The notes under the pieces were generated by a model that was not told the origin of the DNA, made no database searches, and saw only the letters and a program-made list of their open reading frames with translations. Below, piece by piece: positions 8,008 to 16,439 of a DNA stretch of 64,000 nt. Origin of the DNA: UBA3006 sp031401235 (lineage in GTDB: Bacteria; Actinomycetota; Acidimicrobiia; Acidimicrobiales; Ilumatobacteraceae); assembly GCA_031401235.1 (NCBI GenBank), contig JANNRJ010000030.1, positions 124,001 through 188,000 of the forward strand, written 5' to 3'. The position numbers and the translations under genes are program-made. Position 1 is the first letter of the stretch. Every line of letters starts with the position of its first letter.

Positions 8008-8922
8008 ATGGTCGCAGTCGACAGCACCAATAGTGCACGCCGCGTCGCTTCTGAAAAGGCAGCACTTCAACCCATTGATTGGTTACTCCTGGTCGTACCC
8101 GGAGTAATTTGGGGCTCAAGTTTCTATTTCATTGCAATTGGCCTTGATTCTTTTTCTCCTGGCCTTATCACTCCAATGCGAGTGCTCATTGGATTCCTCA
8201 CCCTGAGTGCCTTTCCGAAAGCTCGCGCACCAATTCCTCGCAGTGCTTGGTCCAATATCGTCTTGCTAGGCGTGGTCTGGCTTGCTATTCCACTGGCGGC
8301 GTTTCCGTTTGCCGAGCAGCACGTGTCCAGCAGTGTGGTCGGAATGCTCAATGGCGCTTCGCCACTTTTTGTCGCACTTGTCGCAATAGGAATTTCACGA
8401 ATACTTCCGCCTAGGGGACAGGTGATTGGTTTAGCAATTGGATTAATCGGTGTTATCTGTATCGCATTGCCGACCATCAACCAAGGTTCATCGAGCACTT
8501 TCGGAACGGCGCTCGTTCTCGGTGCGCTAGCCATGTACGGAATTGCCTTGAATGTGGCGGCACCGTTACAACGAGAATTCGGTGCGCTGCCAGTGTTATG
8601 GCGGGCCCAATTTGTTGCAGTTGTTCTGCTTGCACCTATGGGTATCTACTCACTTCGCAACAGTGAATTTGCCTGGAGACCATTTGCTGCGGTGGTCGTG
8701 CTCGGTGTGTTTGGCACGGCAATGGCGCACTATGCGATTGCAACCCTTGCCGGCCGAATCGGGTCAACCCGAGCATCTGCCAGCTTGTACCTGATGCCGG
8801 CCGTGTCGTTGTTTCTGGGGGTCGTTTTGCGCGGTGAAGATGTTGCTGTTTTAGCAATTTTTGGCAGCGCAGTGGCGGTGCTCGGCGCATGGGTACTTGG
8901 GCGCAGTAAACGAAGTGTCTAA
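8008..8922 (+). CDS. EamA/DMT-family transporter
   Basis: A 304-residue protein made of two EamA repeats, about ten membrane helices in all. The first repeat starts WLLLVVPGVIWGSSFYFI, a typical opening of the drug/metabolite transporter superfamily; the second starts near TFGTALVLGALAMYGIALNV. The C-terminus ends in a short basic tail (GRSKRSV). Family members export amino acids, nucleotides or unknown metabolites, and substrate cannot be told from sequence. It is flanked by 96 bases on the 5' side in which nothing clear is seen, and converges with selB. Confidence 0.88.
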   Translation: MVAVDSTNSARRVASEKAALQPIDWLLLVVPGVIWGSSFYFIAIGLDSFSPGLITPMRVLIGFLTLSAFPKARAPIPRSAWSNIVLLGVVWLAIPLAAFPFAEQHVSSSVVGMLNGASPLFVALVAIGISRILPPRGQVIGLAIGLIGVICIALPTINQGSSSTFGTALVLGALAMYGIALNVAAPLQREFGALPVLWRAQFVAVVLLAPMGIYSLRNSEFAWRPFAAVVVLGVFGTAMAHYAIATLAGRIGSTRASASLYLMPAVSLFLGVVLRGEDVAVLAIFGSAVAVLGAWVLGRSKRSV

Positions 8923-8944
8923 CCGCGCCTGGATCTGAAGTTAC

Positions 8945-10657
8945 TTACTGATTCAAGCGAGCTCCGGCCACTCGGAGATTGTCACTTCGACGAGTGATTC
9001 CGTGTTGGTCGAGGTATTCGATGAGTGGTACTGCATGCTTGCGGGTGATCTGGAGAACATCTCGAAATTGCGAAACGGTAAATCCGTGTGGATTCTGTTC
9101 GAGTAAATCCTTTGCCGCGATCGTCGCCATGACGATTGCCTGCGAATGAAAAATAACTCCATCACAATTGACAAAAATATTTCGCTGAACAAGTTGCCGA
9201 ATTATCACGCTGTCACGACCCTGTTGGCTGGGTGGAGTGCATCCAGCGCGTAAGAATTCATCAATGTAGGAATGGTTGGCCACACCGTCATCAGCACCTG
9301 AAAACACTCGTCCTGTGATGATTTGAATATCTGATAGCAAACCAACTACGGCAAGTTCGTGCTCTGAAAGTGAAGAAAGTTCAACACCAAGGTTTCCTGA
9401 ATTGGTTATTTTTTGTTGGATCGTGTTAGTCGTGGACTCCAATTCAAATGGTGACACAACCCAGTCACCAACGGTTGGGGTCGTGATCTCACCTGTCAGC
9501 AACTCCAGTTCATGTTGTGAAATCCAACCACGTTCATCAACAACCCGTTGCACCGAGCGCTCGGGTGAAGCTCGCGCGATAGGCAGAAGTGGGTCGATAT
9601 CCAGTACTTCGCCACCCCCGATGGTTTCGTCTCGTCCGGTTTCACGGAGAATGAAGCGGTCTCCTGGAAGAATTGCAATATCGGTATTCCAATGTAAGCG
9701 AACCGATCCGACCCGACCAGATGAAATGTGATTGGCACCGATGACGCGCAGTGATACCGGAAATTCTCCGGATCCGATGTACAGCATGTAGTTGCCTCGA
9801 TGACCAACATCGTGCTGTAGTGAATTGAGAACCTTGAGCGATGCGTCGCAACGATGCGTTGGCTTCCACTGCTGGTCGCGAACAAGAATTGAACCACGAT
9901 CTAGTTGATGGTGATCAATCCCGCTCAAATTCAGTGCGCATCGCTGTCCCGGCTCGAGGATGTCCACCGATCTTCCATGAATTTGGATAGATCGAACTTT
10001 GACCGACCTGTTGTTCGGTAGCGCCAAGAGTTCGTCGCCAATGTGTACAGCACCGTCTGTGAGGGTTCCAGTCACAACTGTTCCCGAACCCTTCATCGCA
10101 AAGACACGGTCGATCCACAGACGGGGTCGTTGGCGATTTGTTGTTCGTGACTTGAGTGCAACAAGATTGGAAAGAAATTCGCGCAACTCATCGAGACCTT
10201 CACCACTTATGCTTGATACAGGAATTACGGACGCACATTCCAGAAATGTTCCGCCGATGTGGGCGCCGATGTCGGTGATGGTCGCTGCCAGGGTGGATCT
10301 ATCGACGAGATCGGTCTTAGTGACGACGACTGCCCCATGACTAATCCCAAGCAGATCAATGATTCGCAAATGTTCTTCAGTCTGTGGTTTCCAACCTTCG
10401 TTTGCTGCGACAACCAATAGACATGCGTCAACGCCGCCAATCCCGGAAAGCATGTTGCGAAGAAAATGAATGTGTCCCGGCACATCGACGAAACTCACTA
10501 TCTCACCAGTTGGCAAAGTCATGAAGGCAAAGCCCAAGTCGATGGTCAGCCCCCGTCGCTTTTCTTCCTCCCATCGGTCAGGGTCGATACCTGTAAGTAC
10601 ACGAACGAGCGAAGATTTGCCGTGGTCCACATGTCCGGCGGTAGCAATGACACGCAT
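8945..10657 (-). CDS. selB: Selenocysteine-specific elongation factor
   Basis: GTPase that delivers Sec-tRNA(Sec) to UGA codons marked by a SECIS hairpin. The G-domain shows G1 GHVDHGKSS, G3 DVPGHIHF and G4 TKTD in the first 130 residues. EF-Tu-like domains II and III follow (GTVVTGTLTDGAVHIGDEL). The C-terminal third is the winged-helix region that binds the SECIS RNA, ending FRDVLQITRKHAVPLIEYLD. At 570 residues it is a full-length SelB. It lies 15 bases downstream of selA in one operon. The segment ends with no selC or selD nearby. Confidence 0.96.
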   Translation of the reverse strand: MRVIATAGHVDHGKSSLVRVLTGIDPDRWEEEKRRGLTIDLGFAFMTLPTGEIVSFVDVPGHIHFLRNMLSGIGGVDACLLVVAANEGWKPQTEEHLRIIDLLGISHGAVVVTKTDLVDRSTLAATITDIGAHIGGTFLECASVIPVSSISGEGLDELREFLSNLVALKSRTTNRQRPRLWIDRVFAMKGSGTVVTGTLTDGAVHIGDELLALPNNRSVKVRSIQIHGRSVDILEPGQRCALNLSGIDHHQLDRGSILVRDQQWKPTHRCDASLKVLNSLQHDVGHRGNYMLYIGSGEFPVSLRVIGANHISSGRVGSVRLHWNTDIAILPGDRFILRETGRDETIGGGEVLDIDPLLPIARASPERSVQRVVDERGWISQHELELLTGEITTPTVGDWVVSPFELESTTNTIQQKITNSGNLGVELSSLSEHELAVVGLLSDIQIITGRVFSGADDGVANHSYIDEFLRAGCTPPSQQGRDSVIIRQLVQRNIFVNCDGVIFHSQAIVMATIAAKDLLEQNPHGFTVSQFRDVLQITRKHAVPLIEYLDQHGITRRSDNLRVAGARLNQ

Positions 10658-10672
10658 GGATCTTCAGTCTCT

Positions 10673-11974
10673 TTAGTGAGCAGGCAGTTTACGAATTGCC
10701 GAAATAATTATCGGATCATCGTCGGGGTGCACCGTGCGCAAATCAATAAGCGTGTGCTGATCTACGACACGTCCAATTGTCGGTGGCTCATTTGCGCGCA
10801 ATTCCTGGAGATATTCGCCAACTATCAATATGCCCCGCGATGGGATAGTCGCCCCAGGAGTTGACCCTGCACCAGGCAAGGCAAGGCAATCGACAACTCG
10901 ACCTCGTTGAGTCGCCGCGACAATCCGCTGGGCACGACGGTCAAGATCATCCAGAGGAGTAGTTGCCATCTTCCAGAACGGCACATCGTCGCAGACGGTG
11001 CGCTTTAAGTACGACAATATCAATTGCTGTAGCGATGAAATGGTGAGCGCCCCTGGTCGAAGCGCACGAGCAAGTGGATGAACGGCGCAAAGTTCAATGA
11101 GTTCGGCGTTGCCAACAATGATTCCGCATTGTGGACCCCCAAACAATTTATCGCCACTAAAAGTGACAAGTGATGCGCCACTGGCTAACGACTGTCGTGC
11201 AGCCGGCTCATTTACAAGCCATTTCGGCGTAGGTCCGGTGATCCACGGGCAGGTATTGTCGATCAGTCCGGATCCAATATCAGCAACAATGGGCACGCCG
11301 AGAGTTACCAACTCATTGATAGGAGTGTCTTCAACAAATCCTTCAATGTGATAATTCGAAGGATGCACTTTGAGTACGAGTGCGATATCGTTTTTTCGCG
11401 AGTCAATTGCCTTGCGGTAGTCACGAAGTCGCGTGCGATTGGTAGTGCCAACATCAACGAGTCTGGACCCGCTCAGTTCAAGTATTTCTGGAATTCTGAA
11501 ACCTCCACCGATCTCAACGCATTCACCACGGGCGACGGCAACATCGCGTTGGTTGGCCAGCGCACTGACCACAAGCAGAACCGCAGCCGCATTGTTATTG
11601 ACGACAAATGCTGCTTCGGCCCCGCAGAGCAACGCCAGCAGTTTGCCGATGCCAGTTTGCCGAGATCCACGCTCACCACTGAGCAGATCAAATTCCAGAG
11701 AATTCGCGCGCTGAGAGTGCTGGTAGGCAAGTGGTGCTCGACCCAAATTGGTATGCAATAGCACTCCTGTTGCATTGATGACATCGGTGAGTAGTTGGCG
11801 TCGAAACTCTTTTGCCAATTGGTATGCCTGTGTCGCATCACCGTGAGCAATTGCACTTCGGGCGCAGTCGACGAGAACGGCATGAGGTAGTTCAAATTGC
11901 AGGGCGAGTTCGCGGGCCAGAGTGTCTACTGAGGGCGGCCGATTATCGGCGGAGATCAATGAAGATTCGGCCAC
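10673..11974 (-). CDS. selA: L-seryl-tRNA(Sec) selenium transferase
   Basis: PLP enzyme converting Ser-tRNA(Sec) to Sec-tRNA(Sec) with selenophosphate. Family segments include INATGVLLHTNLGRAPL, VVNNNAAAVLL and the PLP-lysine region FSGDKLFGGPQCGII. Length of 433 residues is normal. Start is GTG with TAGGTT six bases upstream, overlapping the 5' flank of the divergent Nudix gene. Together with selB it shows that the organism makes selenoproteins; no selenoprotein was recognised in the window. Confidence 0.96.
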   Translation of the reverse strand: MAESSLISADNRPPSVDTLARELALQFELPHAVLVDCARSAIAHGDATQAYQLAKEFRRQLLTDVINATGVLLHTNLGRAPLAYQHSQRANSLEFDLLSGERGSRQTGIGKLLALLCGAEAAFVVNNNAAAVLLVVSALANQRDVAVARGECVEIGGGFRIPEILELSGSRLVDVGTTNRTRLRDYRKAIDSRKNDIALVLKVHPSNYHIEGFVEDTPINELVTLGVPIVADIGSGLIDNTCPWITGPTPKWLVNEPAARQSLASGASLVTFSGDKLFGGPQCGIIVGNAELIELCAVHPLARALRPGALTISSLQQLILSYLKRTVCDDVPFWKMATTPLDDLDRRAQRIVAATQRGRVVDCLALPGAGSTPGATIPSRGILIVGEYLQELRANEPPTIGRVVDQHTLIDLRTVHPDDDPIIISAIRKLPAH

Positions 11975-11980
11975 GCCAGC

Positions 11981-11986
11981 AACCTA
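11981..11986 (-). promoter_or_regulatory. Candidate -10 element of the selAB operon
   Basis: Minus-strand TAGGTT, then six bases, then the GTG start of selA. The spacing predicts a leaderless selAB mRNA. Confidence 0.5.
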
Positions 11987-12046
11987 CAGCCTGTTACGCA
12001 AGTTGACATTCTGGGCCAGGGTAGTTGTTCATAGTGGCGCGCTGAA

Positions 12047-12052
12047 TAGAGT
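12047..12052 (+). promoter_or_regulatory. Candidate -10 element of the Nudix gene
   Basis: TAGAGT followed by seven bases and the ATG at 12060. TTGTTC at 12025-12030 is a possible -35 with a 16-base spacer. It helps choose 12060 over upstream in-frame starts that would overlap selA. Confidence 0.45.
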
Positions 12053-12059
12053 TCGATCG

Positions 12060-12866
12060 ATGTCCCCAGAGGTTCCAATTCGACCGGCCGCAACCGTGAT
12101 GCTTATCCGCGATCGAACAGCGGCCGCCTTTGAGGTTTTTATGCTCCAGCGCACATTGTCGGCCGCATTTGCCAAAGGCATGTACGTGTTTCCTGGCGGG
12201 CGGGTGGATGTAGGTGACAGCGCAGATGAACTTGAAGATTTGTGTGATGGTTTAAGCGACAAAGAGGCCAGCAGTTTGCTGCAAGTTCCTGGCGGTGGAC
12301 TGGCCTATTGGGTGGCGGCGATTCGTGAGTGTTTCGAAGAAGCAGGAGTATTGCTCGCTCGACATAATTCAAGCCAAGAGATCCTTCGCTTTGACAATCC
12401 CGATGTGGTTGCCAAATTTGCCGAAGCACGACAACAGATATATGACGGCACCCTGACTCTTGTTCAACTATGCACTCGTGAAGGATTGCACTTGGTCACG
12501 GATTCAATTCACTATGTAAGTCACTGGGTTACACCGCTTGGAGAATCACGCCGATTTGACACTCGGTTTTTTGTTGCCCGTGCACCGCATGCTCAGGAAC
12601 CTTTGCACGACGACGGGGAAACGATTGCCAGTCTTTGGGTTGCGCCTGGGGACGCTTTGATCCGACGTGAGCGCGGTGAGTTGGCGATGATTCCCCCGAC
12701 AATCAAGAATCTTGAATTTCTAGCCGACCACCAAACTACGTCAGATGTTCTAGATGCGGCGTCAAGGATTGGAGTTCCAACCACAATCTTGCCCCGACTA
12801 CAGACTGACGAAGATGGAAAAGTGATTGGCATTTTGTTGCCTGGACAACCTGGCTACGACGACTAG
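12060..12866 (+). CDS. Nudix hydrolase
   Basis: A 268-residue Nudix protein cleaving a nucleoside-diphosphate-linked substrate. The Nudix helix is present as AAIRECFEEAGVLLA, preceded by YVFPGGRVD, but about 45 residues separate GGR from the RE..EE helix, so it has the long insertion of the Nudt7/Nudt19-like (CoA diphosphatase-like) subgroup rather than the compact box. The N-terminus begins RPAATVMLIRD, the usual first strand. The ATG at 12060 matches this domain start. Substrate, perhaps acyl-CoA or CoA, is inference only. Confidence 0.85.
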   Translation: MSPEVPIRPAATVMLIRDRTAAAFEVFMLQRTLSAAFAKGMYVFPGGRVDVGDSADELEDLCDGLSDKEASSLLQVPGGGLAYWVAAIRECFEEAGVLLARHNSSQEILRFDNPDVVAKFAEARQQIYDGTLTLVQLCTREGLHLVTDSIHYVSHWVTPLGESRRFDTRFFVARAPHAQEPLHDDGETIASLWVAPGDALIRRERGELAMIPPTIKNLEFLADHQTTSDVLDAASRIGVPTTILPRLQTDEDGKVIGILLPGQPGYDD

Positions 12867-12878
12867 TCGATCGAAAGG

Positions 12879-13286
12879 TTAGGTCGTAATACTCGATTGA
12901 ACCTCGCTTGAGGCGAAGACCAAGACGTGACCGTCTGGATCTAGCGAGTACGCCGCGACATGTCCCCAGCTGCGCGAAAGTAGCGGGCTCAGTTCCCTCG
13001 CGCCGGCGGCGAGTGCTCGCGAGTGATACCCGCTGGGATCCGACAACACAAGGTAAATTTCAGCGCGCGGAATCCCATGTGCAACACTTGGATCGGGTAG
13101 CACGGAGCCAAGCAAACTACAAATACTCTTCTCCGGCATGAGCCCTAGTACTCCACCGCCAGGAAGGTCGAACTCTGTCATTCCGGACACATGAAGCCGC
13201 GGCTCGGTATCGAGCACTGCAGAATAGAAAGCGCAACTACGCTCTTGATCTGCGATGTAGAAAATGAAATGGGAAGCCGAGGACAT
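12879..13286 (-). CDS. VOC-superfamily (glyoxalase/bleomycin resistance-like) protein
   Basis: A 135-residue protein with two beta-alpha-beta-beta-beta halves: HFIFYIADQERSCAFYSAVL opens the first, and EIYLVLSDPSGYHSRALAAG the second. The ending AAYSLDPDGHVLVFA is typical of the superfamily, with a metal-ligand position at the D-P-D-G-H segment. It may be a lyase, dioxygenase or a binding protein. It lies 17 bases after the mrp gene on the same strand and is probably co-transcribed. Substrate unknown. Confidence 0.8.
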   Translation of the reverse strand: MSSASHFIFYIADQERSCAFYSAVLDTEPRLHVSGMTEFDLPGGGVLGLMPEKSICSLLGSVLPDPSVAHGIPRAEIYLVLSDPSGYHSRALAAGARELSPLLSRSWGHVAAYSLDPDGHVLVFASSEVQSSITT

Positions 13287-13303
13287 GAAGTGGGTGGTGC
13301 AAC

Positions 13304-14506
13304 TTAACCGGTAGTGACCGTCGACTTTTTCTTGAACGCAACTTCTACCGCGTCAAGTAAGCGTGCTGAACACCCCGCCATTTCGATGGCCGGAACTGTT
13401 TCAGCAACAATGCGCTGAGCGATCACCCGAAATTCGCTTGCCGCGGCACTGGTCCCACCAATTGTTACCGGTTCGCCAGTGTCTCCGCCGTACGCAACTG
13501 CGGATTCAATCGGAACGCAACCAAGTAATACACTTCCGATCTCATCGGCGAGAGTTTGGCCGCCGCCTTGACCAAAGAGCGAATATGAAGTTCCATGCTC
13601 ACAAGTAAAAGTACTCATGTTTTCGATCACCCCGGCGACTCGAAGGAAACTTCGTCGAGCCATATCGGCTGCACGAATAGCCACTTTCTGTGCCGAGACC
13701 GATGGCGTGGTGACAATGATCAGATCGGTCCGCGGCAACATTCGCGCCAGACCCATCTGTACGTCCCCGGTGCCAGGCGGCATGTCGATGAGCAAGTAAT
13801 CAAGGTCGCCCCAGTGCACATCTTTAAGAAACTGTTCGACTGCTTTGGTCAGCATGAGTCCGCGCCACATCAGCGCAGTGCTCTCATCGTCAACGAGCAT
13901 CCCCGTTGACACCACTTTGAGCAATCCTTTGCCGACGATTCGTTCATTGGGGATGATTTGCGGTTTCGCGGCGCCATTCATCCGCCGCGCCTCTAGTCGG
14001 TCGGACATTCCCAGCATGCGTGGAATGGAGAACCCCCAAATGTCGGCGTCCAAAACACCAACTGTGTGTCCTTCCTGGGCAAGCGCTGCGGCCAAATTGA
14101 CGGTCACCGAACTCTTTCCAACACCACCCTTGCCGCTGGCAATTGCCAGTATCCGAGTGTTCAGCGGAATCTGTGTGTCGGGTGCTTGCTCGCGTGCATT
14201 CCAGCGAGCCTTGGTCATGACGTTGGTGCGCTCGTCGGCGTTCATTTCGCCCCACTCGATAACGACCTTGCTCACCCCGGGGTGTCGACTAACGCGGCTT
14301 TCCACATCGTTTTTGATTTGAGCTCGCAGAGGGCATCCCTTTATTGTCAGTTTGATCCCTATCGAGACCACGCCTTGTGGTGTCACACTGACCCCGGTGG
14401 CCATTCCCAGATCCACGATGTTGTCACCCAACTCGGGGTCCACGACCGCCCGCAGGAGGTTTCGTATTTCTTCAACGCTCGGGGGTGCCACCCGTCGTTC
14501 GACCAT
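13304..14506 (-). CDS. mrp: Mrp/ApbC-type Fe-S cluster carrier ATPase
   Basis: A 400-residue P-loop protein thought to carry [4Fe-4S] clusters to apoproteins. Residues 10-95 form a MIP18/DUF59 domain (VVDPELGDNIVDLGM), followed by the ATPase domain with deviant Walker A ASGKGGVGKSS near 123-133 and IDMPPGTGDVQ. In many homologues the cluster-bridging CxxC lies in a segment like FTCPHC; here it reads FTCEHGTS, so the second Cys is absent. Start ATG has TAACTT six bases upstream. It diverges from the erpA-like gene, itself a cluster carrier. Confidence 0.92.
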   Translation of the reverse strand: MVERRVAPPSVEEIRNLLRAVVDPELGDNIVDLGMATGVSVTPQGVVSIGIKLTIKGCPLRAQIKNDVESRVSRHPGVSKVVIEWGEMNADERTNVMTKARWNAREQAPDTQIPLNTRILAIASGKGGVGKSSVTVNLAAALAQEGHTVGVLDADIWGFSIPRMLGMSDRLEARRMNGAAKPQIIPNERIVGKGLLKVVSTGMLVDDESTALMWRGLMLTKAVEQFLKDVHWGDLDYLLIDMPPGTGDVQMGLARMLPRTDLIIVTTPSVSAQKVAIRAADMARRSFLRVAGVIENMSTFTCEHGTSYSLFGQGGGQTLADEIGSVLLGCVPIESAVAYGGDTGEPVTIGGTSAAASEFRVIAQRIVAETVPAIEMAGCSARLLDAVEVAFKKKSTVTTG

Positions 14507-14512
14507 GCTTAC

Positions 14513-14518
14513 AAGTTA
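14513..14518 (-). promoter_or_regulatory. Candidate -10 element of mrp
   Basis: Minus-strand TAACTT, six bases, then the ATG at 14506; predicts a leaderless mrp transcript. Confidence 0.45.
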
Positions 14519-14577
14519 CCGTTCAGACCCGAGATAATTGAAGAGTGCTTGGCACAGCACCTCAAGGAAGCAGTACA

Positions 14578-14907
14578 ATGCGAGTGATGATTACTCTCAC
14601 TGACACTGCCGCCACCAAGGTCAAGCAACTACTCGAGGCTGAAGGTGCCACCGATCTGGCCCTGCGCGTAGCCGTCCGCCCCGGTGGATGCTCAGGTTTT
14701 TCATACGAGATGTTCTTTGACGGTGATATTTCAACCGAAGATCAGACAATGACATTTGGTGATGTACGCGTTGTCGTCGACCAAGCATCGTCACAATTGC
14801 TTGTCGGTGCCAGCCTTGACTACCAAGACGGTTTGCAAGACGCTGGATTCAAGATCAATAACCCAAGTGCCTCACGCACCTGTGGTTGTGGCAATAGTTT
14901 TAGCTGA
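14578..14907 (+). CDS. erpA: A-type iron-sulfur carrier (ErpA/IscA family)
   Basis: A 109-residue A-type carrier. The three cluster-binding cysteines are present: C38 in RPGGCSGF and the pair in the C-terminal CGCGNSFS. The start ATG at 14578 is chosen because AAGGAAG lies seven bases before it and because the conserved domain starts ITLTDTAATKVKQLL. It likely serves the Fe-S-rich complex I and Rieske complex encoded further on. ErpA and IscA cannot be told apart with certainty from sequence alone. Confidence 0.92.
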   Translation: MRVMITLTDTAATKVKQLLEAEGATDLALRVAVRPGGCSGFSYEMFFDGDISTEDQTMTFGDVRVVVDQASSQLLVGASLDYQDGLQDAGFKINNPSASRTCGCGNSFS

Positions 14908-14914
14908 CAGTTCG

Positions 14915-15817
14915 CTATATAACTATTGCGTTAAGTCGCTCCACGATTTCATCGGCGTCGAAAACTCCGTCAAGGCGATCGGTTACCAATCCGTGCTTAT
15001 CGGTGAGGAAAAGTGCCGGATCGTACGTCATTTTCAAGGCGCCCACGGCGGGAGCAATTTTAGTTACGGTGTTGTCGGTGTAAATCTCGGCATGCAAATA
15101 GGTAAATACATCCCCAAATTGTTTGCTCGCAGCAATTAATCCATCCAGCCCTGGAGCACAAACTCCAGTTTCACAATAAGCAGGTGTGCCAACCAAATAG
15201 GCAATTGGTTTACCCATCGTCAGGGCTTGGTTGAGCGTGACCTCATGAAATGGACATTGGTCTGGTGTTCGAGTGCAGATTGGATCAACTCCGCGGTGAT
15301 TGTCAAAAGTTGGTGTATCAAAACCTGGCAGTGCAATACCAATTTTCGGTATGAGGACTTGGTCCGGATCAAGAATCTGAATCGCTAATCCGTCCTTTGG
15401 ACCACCGTCCACGACCAATGAATAGATTCCGGGTTCTGAAATATCAGCACGAAATGGCCAATAGGCGATAATTAGACCGTTGGAATGTTTCGTCGCCGAA
15501 AGCGACTCGGCGATGACTTCACCTGTGTCGGCATTCAATAGTTGAGCGGTGAGCACTTCGGGTTGCGGACCATCGTCAACGGTGAGAAGTCCTTGCTGAT
15601 TGGCCAGTGAAAGCGGCATACGAACTGTTCCAGGCGTTAGCAATCCAGGAAATCGTGGCACCAATTGGACATCGTCTGGCAATTTGGGTGAAGCGTTGGT
15701 ACCGGGGGAACACGAACTGAGAAGTTGCGTTGTCGCCCCAATTCCTAAAGTTCCCAGTGCTCCAAAGATTAATTGGCGACGCGAAAGTGTTGACACGGGA
15801 CTTATCGTATCTGGCAC
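14915..15817 (-). CDS. Tat-exported lipoprotein with thioredoxin-like C-terminal domain
   Basis: A 300-residue exported protein. The N-terminus carries a twin-arginine motif (SRRQLIFGALG) followed by a hydrophobic stretch and a lipobox ending at Cys (TQLLSSC), so it is predicted to be a Tat substrate anchored as a lipoprotein. Residues about 40-150 look like an immunoglobulin-like domain; the rest resembles a thioredoxin fold with a TPAYCETGVCAP segment, where two Cys are separated by four residues, not the canonical two. Start is GTG. It could be a redox chaperone or a metal-binding protein; function is not established. Confidence 0.7.
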   Translation of the reverse strand: MPDTISPVSTLSRRQLIFGALGTLGIGATTQLLSSCSPGTNASPKLPDDVQLVPRFPGLLTPGTVRMPLSLANQQGLLTVDDGPQPEVLTAQLLNADTGEVIAESLSATKHSNGLIIAYWPFRADISEPGIYSLVVDGGPKDGLAIQILDPDQVLIPKIGIALPGFDTPTFDNHRGVDPICTRTPDQCPFHEVTLNQALTMGKPIAYLVGTPAYCETGVCAPGLDGLIAASKQFGDVFTYLHAEIYTDNTVTKIAPAVGALKMTYDPALFLTDKHGLVTDRLDGVFDADEIVERLNAIVI

Positions 15818-15847
15818 TGGATTTCTCGCATGTCGTGAATGCGGGTC

Positions 15848-15853
15848 TACGAT
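15848..15853 (+). promoter_or_regulatory. Candidate -10 element of the ridA-like gene
   Basis: TACGAT, six bases, then ATG 15860. It favours the short start over the upstream in-frame codon at 15839. Confidence 0.45.
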
Positions 15854-15859
15854 GGGACC

Positions 15860-16246
15860 ATGGCTACCTCAAAGAAAAAGCAAGTAAGTGGTGCAAAACC
15901 AGTCGGACCGTATACGCCTGTAGTTCGAGCCGGAGATTGGGTAATTGTTTCCGGTCAACTTGGATTGTTGGAAGGCAAACTTGTGGGCGGAGGGGTCGGA
16001 GCGCAAACGACGCAATCCATCGCCAATCTTAAGGCGCATTTAAAATCGGCCGGTGTCACAATCAACGACGTGAAAAAGACACTCTGTTTCCTCACCGATA
16101 TGGACACTTTTGCTTCCTTCAACACCGCCTATTCGGCTGGCTTTGGCACAAGTCGACCGGCACGCAGCACGGTCGGCGTGGCCGCATTGCCACTTGGTGG
16201 AGCCGTTGAAATTGAAGCTTGGGCATACAAGCCAGCAAAGTTGTAA
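15860..16246 (+). CDS. RidA-family enamine/imine deaminase
   Basis: A 128-residue YjgF/YER057c/UK114 protein that hydrolyses reactive 2-aminoacrylate-type imines or a related intermediate. The family ending PARSTVGVAALPLGGAVEIEA includes the conserved Arg that contacts the substrate carboxylate. Start ATG at 15860 gives a lysine-rich N-terminus (MATSKKKQVSG) ahead of the conserved PVGPYTPVVRAG. It is followed three bases after its stop by a small membrane ORF and an amidohydrolase, so purine or amino-acid detoxification is a plausible context. Confidence 0.92.
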   Translation: MATSKKKQVSGAKPVGPYTPVVRAGDWVIVSGQLGLLEGKLVGGGVGAQTTQSIANLKAHLKSAGVTINDVKKTLCFLTDMDTFASFNTAYSAGFGTSRPARSTVGVAALPLGGAVEIEAWAYKPAKL

Positions 16247-16248
16247 TC

Positions 16249-16404
16249 ATGGCCGGTGGCGCGTTACTCGTTGTAGCCCTACTTGGATTCCCGTTAGTGG
16301 TCGGATTGTCTACCGCCGCGATCGCCGCGCTCATTGGCCATTTCCTCTGCACCGATGCTGAAATTCGCCACGAAGGCAGCGAACTCGTCGAGTTGAATAT
16401 CTGA
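16249..16404 (+). CDS. Small membrane protein, unknown
   Basis: A 51-residue open frame starting two bases after the RidA stop codon. It is almost entirely hydrophobic in its first 30 residues (MAGGALLVVALLGFPLVVGL) and has an acidic, soluble tail with E/H/D residues. It fits tightly between two genes with no wasted bases, which favours a real gene. Its TGA overlaps the CTG that may initiate the next gene. No family recognised. Confidence 0.5.
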   Translation: MAGGALLVVALLGFPLVVGLSTAAIAALIGHFLCTDAEIRHEGSELVELNI

Positions 16405-16439
16405 ACACCACAACTGCTGATCTATGCGTTTGCAACGCG

